Source: Piromyces finnis (taxonomy: Eukaryota; Neocallimastigomycota; Neocallimastigomycetes; Neocallimastigales; Neocallimastigaceae). From it: DNA of 64,000 nt. The notes under the pieces were generated by a model. It was not told the origin of the DNA and made no database searches. It worked only from the letters and a program-made list of their open reading frames with translations. The stretch covers positions 310,001 through 374,000 of the forward strand of contig MCFH01000012.1 of the NCBI GenBank assembly GCA_002104945.1. Direction: 5' to 3'. The translations under genes were made by a program, and so were the position numbers. Shown here piece by piece: positions 10,420 to 20,045 of this stretch (position 1 is the stretch's first letter; every line of letters begins with the position of its first letter).

Positions 10420-13400
10420 TCATTTTCTAGAAGGAATTTCTATAACAAATGGTCTATACTTTGTTCGAATCATACCGTCGTTGTTTAAATTATCCATATA
10501 TTCGTTGTCTTTATTTTTTCTTAGCTTTTTGTTTCTTCTGTAAAATTCTTGGATCAATTGTCTATCTAAAATCTGATCCTCGGGAATCCATCGATTTTCA
10601 CTTGAATCAAGATATTTATAAGTAACAAGAAATGATTTCTTTTTATTATAAGTTCTTTCTTTAATAATTTTTTCTGGAATTTTTTCATTTGTATCAATAT
10701 TTAATTGGATATTTTTCCTATTATAATTATTTGTCCTATCTTTAAATTTGTTTTCAGTATACGGTTCTAATAACGAAACATGAAAGACAGGATGACAACG
10801 CAAATTGTGTGGTAATTTCAATTCAAATGCTAGGGGACTTACTTTTTTAATAATTTTAAATGGTCCTAGCATTTGATCAGACAGTTTTCTTTTAATGTTT
10901 TTTCCTGAAGGATTTATTCCTTTCAATAACCAAACTTTCATTCCAACTTCAAACTTTGGTGATTCAATTCTTATTTGATCAGCATATTTTTTATAAGTTT
11001 CTTTTGCATGATCAAGATTTTCCTTTAGAAGTTTGATATTTTTATTTATATCTAAAATTCTTTGTTCAGCTCTATTTGGTTTATTAGCTGAAGGAATATC
11101 GATATTAAATTTGGGATTAAAACCATAGTTTGCATAAAATGGGGATTGATTGATCGATTGCTGTAATGTGTTGTTATAGGCAAATTCGGCAAAAGGAAGC
11201 AAATCAACCCAATTATTTTGTTTTTCATTAATAAAACAACGGAGATATTGTTCCAATATCCCGTTCACTCTCTCCGTTTGACCATCAGTCTGTGGGTGGT
11301 TAGCAGTGGAAAACTTAAGTTTAATATTTAATAAATCACACAGACGATTCCAAAATTCAGAAGTAAACTGAGTACCACGGTCAGAAACAATTGATTCGGG
11401 GAAACCATGTAACCGAAAGATATTGTTGATAAAAACATCAGCTGCAATAGATGCAGTAGGAAGGCACCTTAAGGGAATAAAATGAGCCATTTTGGTTAGT
11501 CTATCAACAATGACCATAATGGTAGTCATATCTTTGGACTTTGGTAATTCAACAATGAAGTCCATAGATAATTCAGACCAAGTTCTATCAGGAGTAGGAA
11601 GAGGAGATAGCAACCCATATGGTCTATGTCTTGGAACTTTAGCTTTACAACAAGTTACACAGGACTTAACAAACTTTTTAACATCATCATAATATTTTGG
11701 CCACCAAAAATTTCTGCTAATTAATTCGGTAGTCTTATTAATACCAAAATGGCCAGCGGAAATAGAGTTATGATGCAACTCTAAAATTCTAGTTCTTAAA
11801 TTAGGTGGAACATAAATTAAATTATTAAATAACAAATAGCCATCAACATCGATAAAATATTTATCAATGTTTTTACATGGTGGGGACGAGGACTTATTGT
11901 TATTATTAAAGTAAGAAAAAATTTTATTGTAAAACACATCTTTTTTTTGAGAGCATAAAATGGAATTAATCAAAGTATTATCATTTTTATTAATATTATC
12001 AATTACGTTACAAGAAATTTTATTACATGAAATATTATTAAATAAATGATCACTACGTCTTGATAATAAATCAGGTTTTCCAGACTTTTTACCAGCTCTG
12101 TAAATTAGCTTAAAGTCAAAACGAGATAGGAACTCATACCATCTTATTTGTCGTTGCGATAGCATTTCAGGCTTTCTAGGGAACGTCAAATTCTTATGAT
12201 CAGTATAGATGGTAAACTGATGTCTAGCACCTTCCAAATAGTGTCTCCATTCTTCCAGAGCTACTTTGATAGCAAGCAATTCTTTATCATAGATTTGATA
12301 ATTTCTTTGAAACTTTGTTAAACTTGAAGAAATAAAAGCGACCGGATGCAATTGACCCTGAAATTCTTGTGACAAAATTGCGCCAACCGCGAAGTTACTT
12401 GCGTCAGTCTCGACAATAAATGGTTTATTACTATCAGGATTTATAAGAATAGGTGCGGAAGTAAATAATTCTTTGAGGGTATCAAATGCTTTCTGATGTT
12501 CTGAGCTCCAAGTAAAAGGAACATTTTTTCTAGTGAGTTTATGCAGCGGATTAGCTATCCTAGCAAAATCTTTAATAAAAATTCTGTAATAATTGCATAA
12601 ACCAATAAAGGATTGGACTTCTTTAACAGAAGTAGGAACAGGCCAGTCAAGAATAGCTTTCACTTTATTACTGTCCATTCTTAGGCCTTCCCTCGATAAC
12701 ACATATCCAAGAAAAGTTGTCTCAGGGACGTCGAATTCACACTTTTCTAATTTAACAAACAAATTATTATCTAATAATTTCTTTAATACTTTTTTCACGT
12801 GTACATGATGTTCTTCTAAACTATTTGAGAAAATTAAAATATCATCGATATAGGAAATAACAAAATCATCCAAATATTCACTAAGAACATCATTAATAAA
12901 ATGCTGGAAGGTAGCAGGTGCATTCTTTAACCCGAACGGCATAACAAGGTATTCAAAGTGCCCATACCTAGTTCTAAAGGCAGTTTTAAATTCATCACCT
13001 TCCTTGATTCTAACTAAGTTGTAGGCTGACCTTAAATCTAACTTAGTAAAATACTTTGCTCCTTTCACTCTATCTAATAAGTCACTGATCAAAGGAAGAG
13101 GGTATGAGTTTCTAATAGTCATGTCGTTAAGCTTCCTATAATCAACACATAGCCGTAATGAGCCATCTTTCTTTTTAACAAATAAAACTGGTGCCCCAGC
13201 AGGAGATGTAGATTTCCTAATGAAACCTTTTTCTAAATTTTCTTTAATGTAATTTTTTAGTTCATCTCTTTCTGCTTCAGTTAATGGATAAAGGGGACCA
13301 TAAAACAAATTAGAATTATCTTTTAATTTAATTTCACAATCATATTCACGATGAGGTGGTAACATATTACAATTATTTTCATTAAACACTTCTTTATAAA

Positions 13401-14313
13401 TTAAATATTGTTTTGGCACTGAGACCAATTTTTTATCTTTATTTAAGTTATTTTCATTAATTACATTTAATTTTTTCATATTAATACAATTAATACACTT
13501 AAGACAATTATTACACTTACAATTATTATTACTACAAATACTATTAAAACTCTTTTTATAATTATTACCAATACTAAAACTATCACTAATACTATTACAG
13601 TTATTACAATTTAAGTTTTTATTAAAATTCCTATAATGATAAAAATCATCATTATCACTATTATTATCAATAATAATACAAATACGAGAACGACGACCAC
13701 GAACATATTCAAAATCTTCATCAGCATCTTCAGTTACCTCCGATAATTTTCTTTTGTGAACTTGAGGATTTGTCATAATTTTGGTTTCTTGTATAGAGTT
13801 GTTCTTTTTATTAGATTTCTTCTTTTTTGATTTGTGCTTTCTTTTTCCATTATTACAATGGCGAGAACAATAATCAGAATTAAACCGAATTTTGCTCGCG
13901 TCGTGGTAGTTTTGAGGGCTATGCTTATCAATCCAAGGGATACCAAGAATGATATCGACATCTGGAATTCTAAGAGCATAGAGCTTGATAACCTCGAGAT
14001 GGTTTCGATAGCGAAGAATACACTTTTCTGTTTCACTTTCAACCACGGCTACATCACATCCCAATCCCGTAACTCTTATTGATTCCTTAACTTTTCTAGT
14101 TCCGATTTTATGTTTTTTAATAAAGTCAGGGTGAATAAAGTTAAGATCAGATCCAGAATCAATTAGTACTCTAGCTCTGACTTCATCTCCTTCATTTGAC
14201 TTAATTGAGAAGTTAAGGATATTATTTTTCTTTCTTGATAAATTTTCTCTCTTCACAATTTCATGGATTGTAGCTATGTCCATAAATTTATCTAGCTTAA
14301 TTATTCTATTCAA
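10420..14313 (-). CDS. pol: A1 Pol polyprotein (protease, RT, RNase H, integrase, chromodomain-like end)
   Basis: 1297 codons. A retropepsin with IDSGSDLNFI (Asp about 52) and IILGIPWI (about 121) is followed by an Asn-rich spacer. The RT has [23 protein letters not shown] and YIDD (about 487); RNase H has [11 protein letters not shown] and YTDHKNL. The integrase has an HHCC finger (about 845-885), DFIVELP (first Asp about 918), [12 protein letters not shown] and a glutamate before ILEQYLRC. The C-terminal segment (about 1210-1255, KSFLVTYKYLDSSENRWIPEDQI) looks like a diverged chromodomain, which usually guides integration to marked chromatin. The first listed codon is TTG, not ATG. The frame continues upstream through one TAG into gag, so translation probably begins in gag. 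All domains look intact. Confidence 0.93.
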   Translation of the reverse strand: MNRIIKLDKFMDIATIHEIVKRENLSRKKNNILNFSIKSNEGDEVRARVLIDSGSDLNFIHPDFIKKHKIGTRKVKESIRVTGLGCDVAVVESETEKCILRYRNHLEVIKLYALRIPDVDIILGIPWIDKHSPQNYHDASKIRFNSDYCSRHCNNGKRKHKSKKKKSNKKNNSIQETKIMTNPQVHKRKLSEVTEDADEDFEYVRGRRSRICIIIDNNSDNDDFYHYRNFNKNLNCNNCNSISDSFSIGNNYKKSFNSICSNNNCKCNNCLKCINCINMKKLNVINENNLNKDKKLVSVPKQYLIYKEVFNENNCNMLPPHREYDCEIKLKDNSNLFYGPLYPLTEAERDELKNYIKENLEKGFIRKSTSPAGAPVLFVKKKDGSLRLCVDYRKLNDMTIRNSYPLPLISDLLDRVKGAKYFTKLDLRSAYNLVRIKEGDEFKTAFRTRYGHFEYLVMPFGLKNAPATFQHFINDVLSEYLDDFVISYIDDILIFSNSLEEHHVHVKKVLKKLLDNNLFVKLEKCEFDVPETTFLGYVLSREGLRMDSNKVKAILDWPVPTSVKEVQSFIGLCNYYRIFIKDFARIANPLHKLTRKNVPFTWSSEHQKAFDTLKELFTSAPILINPDSNKPFIVETDASNFAVGAILSQEFQGQLHPVAFISSSLTKFQRNYQIYDKELLAIKVALEEWRHYLEGARHQFTIYTDHKNLTFPRKPEMLSQRQIRWYEFLSRFDFKLIYRAGKKSGKPDLLSRRSDHLFNNISCNKISCNVIDNINKNDNTLINSILCSQKKDVFYNKIFSYFNNNNKSSSPPCKNIDKYFIDVDGYLLFNNLIYVPPNLRTRILELHHNSISAGHFGINKTTELISRNFWWPKYYDDVKKFVKSCVTCCKAKVPRHRPYGLLSPLPTPDRTWSELSMDFIVELPKSKDMTTIMVIVDRLTKMAHFIPLRCLPTASIAADVFINNIFRLHGFPESIVSDRGTQFTSEFWNRLCDLLNIKLKFSTANHPQTDGQTERVNGILEQYLRCFINEKQNNWVDLLPFAEFAYNNTLQQSINQSPFYANYGFNPKFNIDIPSANKPNRAEQRILDINKNIKLLKENLDHAKETYKKYADQIRIESPKFEVGMKVWLLKGINPSGKNIKRKLSDQMLGPFKIIKKVSPLAFELKLPHNLRCHPVFHVSLLEPYTENKFKDRTNNYNRKNIQLNIDTNEKIPEKIIKERTYNKKKSFLVTYKYLDSSENRWIPEDQILDRQLIQEFYRRNKKLRKNKDNEYMDNLNNDGMIRTKYRPFVIEIPSRK

Positions 14314-14346
14314 AGAGGCAGTATCGTTAGAATGTGAGCCTTTTTC

Positions 14347-15204
14347 CTAAATGGTTCTAACATTCATTGGCTTTCTCTTGTTAGGACAGTTGAATTGTAG
14401 GTGTCCCGGCTTCTTGCATAAAAAACAAAGACCTTTTTTCTTTTCTTCTTCATGGGAATCATTGTTCTTAACATAGTAATCCCTTTTTGGATCCGCATAG
14501 TGATGAGTATATTTATTACCACTTTTAATTCTCATAAGATCAACGTCCATAGGATCATTATCTTGATCTTTCTTGTTGCCTCTTCCTTCATTATTTTTAA
14601 AATAATGTTCGCTAATATTTATTCTTTTGGTGAGACTCTCAATATTTATAACTTCACTGTAGAGTTTATTGAGGTCATCAGGATTAGAATCGACAACAGC
14701 AAGATGTTCCCTCATTTTGTAATGTAATCCTTGAATGAACATATATATTTTAGCGGCCTCATTAAAGTTTGAGTACTGGCTAATTCTTTTAAATTCATTT
14801 ATGTACGAATAAACATTCTTGTAACTTTTTTGTTTTATTGTACATAGTTTTCCATTGGCTACAACAGTCTCACAATCTTGATCACCAAATTGTGATCTCA
14901 TTTCACGGATAAAATCATCTAAGGAGTTAAGAATTGGATTTCTTTCTCTCCTTAATATAATAGCCCATTTCAAAGCTTTGTCCTCAAAGAAGGACATAAT
15001 ATATCTAATCTTCTTGCTATCATCTGAGAAGCGGTCTGGTTCATCTTCAAAGGTTAGTTCGACTCTAGTTAGAAAACCTTCAAGATCTTTCCTATTTCCA
15101 TAAAATAGGGGTGGACTATTGATTTTCCTAAGGTTGCTATGATTTTCTGACATCTCTACGTCCTTAATAGTTAAATTTTGAAAAATTTTATTTAGATCTT
15201 CCAC
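14347..15204 (-). CDS. gag: A1 Gag with CCHC zinc knuckle
   Basis: 285 codons. The N-terminal capsid-like region (LEGFLTRVEL, WAIILRRERN, FGDQDCETVVANGKL, INEFKRISQ, FIQGLHYKMREHL) is typical of Ty3/gypsy Gag. A nucleic-acid-binding knuckle C-x2-C-x4-H-x4-C lies at about 260-273 (CFLCKKPGHLQFNC), before a basic tail. The stop is TAG followed by GAA, in the same frame as pol. The reading continues EKGSHSNDTASL and then into pol with no other stop. The same Gag region, without the knuckle, is fused to pol in A2. Confidence 0.92.
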   Translation of the reverse strand: MEDLNKIFQNLTIKDVEMSENHSNLRKINSPPLFYGNRKDLEGFLTRVELTFEDEPDRFSDDSKKIRYIMSFFEDKALKWAIILRRERNPILNSLDDFIREMRSQFGDQDCETVVANGKLCTIKQKSYKNVYSYINEFKRISQYSNFNEAAKIYMFIQGLHYKMREHLAVVDSNPDDLNKLYSEVINIESLTKRINISEHYFKNNEGRGNKKDQDNDPMDVDLMRIKSGNKYTHHYADPKRDYYVKNNDSHEEEKKKGLCFLCKKPGHLQFNCPNKRKPMNVRTI

Positions 15205-15771
15205 TTTGAAAATATGGTATTAAATTTTTTTTTTTTTTTTTTTTGATCAAAATTAAGAAGCTTTTAAAAATACAAAATTTATTCTTTCTTTAATAGCTTG
15301 TCAAAAAATTCATTAATATATAAAATTTTATTTTTGTATTATCACAAAATACTCTTATAAGTTACCCTTTTTCTATTAAATTGATAATATACTATATTTA
15401 AAGACGTCGATCTGACTCTATCCTATCAAACGGTGTCGTCGAGATCTTTAATAGTATAAAATAATTAATCGAAAAAATAACTTTTGTATCAACGGTTGAG
15501 TTTTCGTTACACAAAGAGAATTCCACGAGAGAATAATTATAAAAATATCTTCTAAAGATCAAAGTAAACGTTACACAAAGGGAATTCTTCTAAATATCTA
15601 AGTAAAAAGAATTCCTAGAGTTCCAAGTAGAAAGAAAATTTCCGTAAGCTTTTAAATCACAGTAGCAGTTCCACAACTTCGGATTCACCAAAAGTTCCAG
15701 TAGTTTCAAAGATAAAATTGTTTTATTATTAAAATATAACGTGTTTTTTTAAAATAAAAGGTAATTGTTAT
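15205..15771 (-). other. A1 5' leader and self-primer site
   Basis: Untranslated leader between the 5' LTR and gag. It holds a long T run (15223-15244), a block shared with A2 (CTCTATCCTATCAAACGGTGT), and direct repeats of the type CGTTACACAAAG-GAATTC. The 11 bases next to the LTR (15761-15771) read ATAACAATTAC in element sense. They are perfectly complementary to GTAATTGTTAT in the same LTR (15904 to 15894), 35 bases downstream of TATAAATA. No tRNA-type primer site (TGG...) is visible here. Confidence 0.75.
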
Positions 15772-16520
15772 TGTAAAATATTAATCTTAAAACAGATTAT
15801 ATATTTAACAATAAAACAATTAAACACACGATAAAATAAAAATAGGAGTTTCTTTTTTAAAAATTATCTTCTTTATTAATGGTTAGAAATAAAATAACAA
15901 TTACATCGATTCAATTGATAAAATTTACATGTATTTATATTTTTTCATAATTATATTCTAATATATTATTCTATTTAAATAAACATATATTTAATATAAA
16001 ATAAACAAAACTAATCTAATTAAATAATAAAATAATAAAACTAAACTAAAACTAATTCATTATACTTTTAATTTAATTTGAGTAAACTCAAAATTGAATA
16101 AAGCTCAGGTATTATCTATAAATTAATTTAATATTATCAATACTATTCTTAATATATTTCCTATTGAAATATAAACACATCTATTTTTAAAACTCAGTTA
16201 AAATTATTAAACTATTCTAAATTTAAATAAGAAAGTATATTATTATTAAACTATTCTAAAATTAAATAAAAAGTATTTAAAGTTATTATGAATATTTAAA
16301 ATATTTGAAATATTTAAATTTAATTAGGATTCTTTTGTTCCTTAAATTTAAATATTTATCTTTATTTAATTTTGACGGAATTATTATAAAATAATTTATT
16401 ATTAAATTATTCCATTGAATATTAAAAATTTCATAGTTAATTTTAATAAATATTAATTTATTATTTAATAATTAATAGTTAATTATTAAATAATCTAAAG
16501 ATATATATTATATCTTTACA
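15772..16520 (-). repeat. 5' LTR of A1 with TATA box
   Basis: 749 bp. In element sense, TATAAATA (15939 to 15932) lies 35 bases before GTAATTGTTAT, the proposed RNA start and self-primer. The LTR is nearly identical to the 3' LTR and to the solo LTR at 17435-18183 (749 bp, opposite orientation). Confidence 0.92.
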
Positions 16521-16525
16521 CTTAC

Positions 16526-16972
16526 CGAAGAAGAATCAAAAGTACTCAAAGAGTACATTGATGAAAATCTAGCCAAAGGATTTATTCGTAAATCAAATTC
16601 TCCTGCTGGAGCACCATTATTATTTGTTTCTAAGAAGAATGGACAATTACGTCTTTGCCAAGAATATAGAGAATTAAACAAAATTACGATTCATGATTCT
16701 TATCCCTTACCGTTAATTCAAGATATACTCGAAAATTTAGGAAAAGCATCTATTTTCTCAAAATTGGATCTTAGGTCTACTTACAACTTAGTGCGTATCA
16801 AAGAAGGACATGAATACAAGACAGTTTTCACTTGTAAATTTGGACACTTCGAATACATGGTTATGCCTTTTGGACTCAAAAATGCACCTGCCGTTTTCCA
16901 ATATTTTTTAAACGATGTTCTAGATAAAACTTTTAGAAACTATGCCTTTTCTTATATTGATGAAATCATCAT
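16526..16972 (+). pseudogene. Chromovirus H, segment b (RT palm and fingers)
   Basis: Continues segment a in frame. The RT blocks are [66 protein letters not shown] and [15 protein letters not shown], ending YIDEIII. Most gypsy RTs, including A1 and C, have YIDD, so the second catalytic aspartate has become glutamate. The segment stops at the solo LTR and resumes at 18426 as FSDYS. Confidence 0.88.
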
Positions 16973-18420
16973 TGTAAAATAATAAATTTAAAACATTATT
17001 TTTACAATAAAACACAAAAAAATAAAAAAATTTAAACACTAAAATTTAAATAAAAATTTTCAATTAATATTTCTTCTTAAAGGTTATTAACTAGATAATA
17101 GTCAATAACAACTACGTTTATTTAAAATTTGGAAAAAATACATGTATTTATATGTTTTTTCATTTACATTCATTTTATATATTTTTCATTCAATTATACA
17201 TATATTTAATATAAAATAAACAAAACTAATTTAATACAAATTTAAATAAATAATAAAATAATAAAACTAAACTAAAACAAATTAAATACACTTTTGATTC
17301 AATTTGAGTAAACTGCAAATTGAATACAATCCATGTATTATTTATATATTATTTTAATATTAATAATACTATTTATAATATATTTCTTATTAAAAAAACT
17401 TATTTTAAAACTACTCTAAAGTTATTAAACTTTTTGTAAAGATATAATATATATCTTTAGATTATTTAATAATTAACTATTAATTATTAAATAATAAATT
17501 AATATTTATTAAAATTAACTATGAAATTTTTAATATTCAATGGAATAATTTAATAATAAATTATTTTATAATAATTCCGTCAAAATTAAATAAAGATAAA
17601 TATTTAAATTTAAGGAACAAAAGAATCCTAATTAAATTTAAATATTTCAAATATTTTAAATATTCATAATAACTTTAAATACTTTTTATTTAATTTTAGA
17701 ATAGTTTAATAATAATATACTTTCTTATTTAAATTTAGAATAGTTTAATAATTTTAACTGAGTTTTAAAAATAGATGTGTTTATATTTCAATAGGAAATA
17801 TATTAAGAATAGTATTGATAATATTAAATTAATTTATAGATAATACCTGAGCTTTATTCAATTTTGAGTTTACTCAAATTAAATTAAAAGTATAATGAAT
17901 TAGTTTTAGTTTAGTTTTATTATTTTATTATTTAATTAGATTAGTTTTGTTTATTTTATATTAAATATATGTTTATTTAAATAGAATAATATATTAGAAT
18001 ATAATTATGAAAAAATATAAATACATGTAAATTTTATCAATTGAATCGATGTAATTGTTATTTTATTTCTAACCATTAATAAAGAAGATAATTTTTAAAA
18101 AAGAAACTCCTATTTTTATTTTATCGTGTGTTTAATTGTTTTATTGTTAAATATATAATCTGTTTTAAGATTAACATTTTACACTTTTTAAGATTTAATT
18201 TGAATATTTAAAATATTTAAATTTAATTATCCATTAATTTAAATATTTATCCAAGTTTCATTTCTTAACCTTGATATTTTAAAATTAATTATTATTTAAT
18301 TATTCCATAAAATTTATTGAATAAATTTTATAAATAATTTCCATTAAAATATCAAGATTTTTATTTAACAATTATTAATTAATTATTAAATAATTTAAAG
18401 ATATATCTCATATCTTTACA
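16973..18420 (-). repeat. Solo LTR inserted in H and itself interrupted
   Basis: TG...CA ends with an exact 5-bp duplication ATCAT (16968-16972 and 18421-18425). Without the inner insertion it is about 694 bp. It belongs to the group of the A2 LTR and of the truncated LTR at 3684-4060 (shared block around GAGTAAACTGCAAATTGAAT). The H frame is restored exactly across it. Confidence 0.93.
17435..18183 (+). repeat. Solo LTR of family A inside the previous LTR
   Basis: 749 bp, the same length as the 5' LTR of A1 and almost identical to it, in plus orientation. The exact 5-bp duplication is CTTTT (17430-17434 and 18184-18188). TATAAATA near 18019 lies about 35 bases before GTAATTGTTAT. A full nest is visible: LTR in LTR in element H. 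Confidence 0.94.
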
Positions 18421-19304
18421 ATCATATTTTTTCTGATTATTCAAGTCACATTAGTCACGTTAAAGAAATTTTAAGAAGATTAAGAAAGACTGGACTCCTT
18501 GCCAAGCTTGAGAAATGTGAATTCTTTACAAAATGTATCGACTTCTTAGGACATCGCATCTCCTCAGATGGAATATTTATGAATCCTTTTAAAGTTGAAT
18601 CAATTTTAACTTGGCCTACTTCAACATCTGTCAAAGATGTTCAATCCTTTATTGGTCTTGCAAACTATTACAGATGTTTCATTCCGAACTTTGCTAGCCT
18701 TGCTCGTCCGTTACACCAATTAACTAGAAAAGATTTTAAGCTTACATGGACTCCTGAAGCGCAAAAGGCTTTCGATATTCTTAAATCCAAATTCACATCT
18801 GTCCCCATTCTTATTTATCCAAACCGTGAACTTCCTTTTATCGTGGAAACTGATTCTTCTAATTTTGCTATAGGTGCTATACTTTTCCAAAAAATGCCAA
18901 AAAGATAATCTTACTCATCCTATTGCCTTCTTTCCAAGATCTCTTCAAGGTGCCGAAAAGAATTATCCAATTTATGACAAGTCCTTGCCATCGTGTCTTC
19001 CCTCGAAAATTGGCGTCACCTTCTTAAAGGTACAACTGAACCTTTCATTATCTATTCGGACCACAGAAATTTGCTTTATCAAAAGAAACCTCAAAAGATG
19101 TCCCAACGCCTTGTTCCTTGGTCCTTATTTCTTTCTGAATTTAATTTTAAAATTCTTTATCGGTCTGGCTCTTCCAATGGTAAACCTGATGCTTTATCCT
19201 GCCGTCCTGATTACGCTTTGTCTTCCTCTCCTGATGATGCCATTCCATTCTCCGTTCTTCGTCCTGAAAATTTTTGTGATATTGTTTCTTCGGTTTCAAC
19301 CCTT
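18421..19304 (+). pseudogene. Chromovirus H, segment c (RT thumb and RNase H)
   Basis: Continues H pol: RT thumb ([58 protein letters not shown]) and RNase H ([40 protein letters not shown]). The frame changes near 18890 and near 18990. It ends in the linker after RNase H (FCDIVSSVSTL) at the left LTR of A2. Integrase follows only at 25843, with most of its N-terminal and catalytic part missing. Confidence 0.88.
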
Positions 19305-20014
19305 GTAAAAGTTTTATAAATTTAAAACAGATTATAAAATTTTTACAATAAAACAACAACACAAAATAAATAAAAAAAAGAAACAAGAAAATAAATTATA
19401 TTTAAAAAATTATCTCTTTTATTAGACTTATTTAGTTATTAACTAAATAATAGTCAATAACAATTACATTGTTTTAATCAAGAAATTTTACATGTATTTA
19501 TATTTTTTGTAAATTGTATTTTAATATACTATTCTATTTAATTATACATATATTCAATATAAAATAAACAAAACTAATTTAATACTAATTTAATTAAATA
19601 ATAAAATAATAAAACTAAACTAAAACAAATTAAATACACTTTTGATTCAATTTGAGTAAACTGCAAATTGAATACAGTCCATGTATTGCCAATACTATTT
19701 ATTATATATTTGCTATTAAAAAATGCTAATTTAAAACTACGCTAAAGTTATTAAACTAATTTTAATTAAATAAAAACTTTTTAAGATTTAATTTGAATAT
19801 TTAAAATATTTAAATTTAATTATCCATTAATTTAAATATTTATCCAAATTTCATTTCTAACTTTGATATTTTAAAATTAATATTTATTTAATTATTCCAT
19901 AAAATTTATACAATAAATTTTATAAACAATTTTTTCATTAAAATATCAAAATTATTATTCAATAATTATTAATTAATTATTAAATAATTTAAAGATATAC
20001 TTTATATCTTTACA
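19305..20014 (-). repeat. Left (3') LTR of A2
   Basis: 710 bp, TGTAAAAGTTTTATAAA...TATATCTTTACA. It carries the core AGTAAACTG at 19655-19663 between the arms ATTCAATTTG and CAAATTGAAT. The motif with GGGCGAGAT and the AGCTCGACTTAAAGGG block follows in the internal part, as in A1. Confidence 0.88.
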
Positions 20015-20045
20015 ATCTCGCCCTTTAAGTCGAGCTCCTTCGAGA

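Larger units (their letters stand above)
9637..16520 (-). mobile_element. Ty3/gypsy element A1, complete
   Basis: Complete element in minus orientation: LTR, 3' untranslated part, pol, gag, leader, LTR, with the exact 5-bp target duplication CTTAC (9632-9636 and 16521-16525). The LTRs are 752 and 749 bp and nearly identical, the visible length difference being a T run, so the insertion is young. It interrupts the RT region of chromovirus H without damaging its frame. The gag and pol frames are the same, separated by one TAG. Confidence 0.95.
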
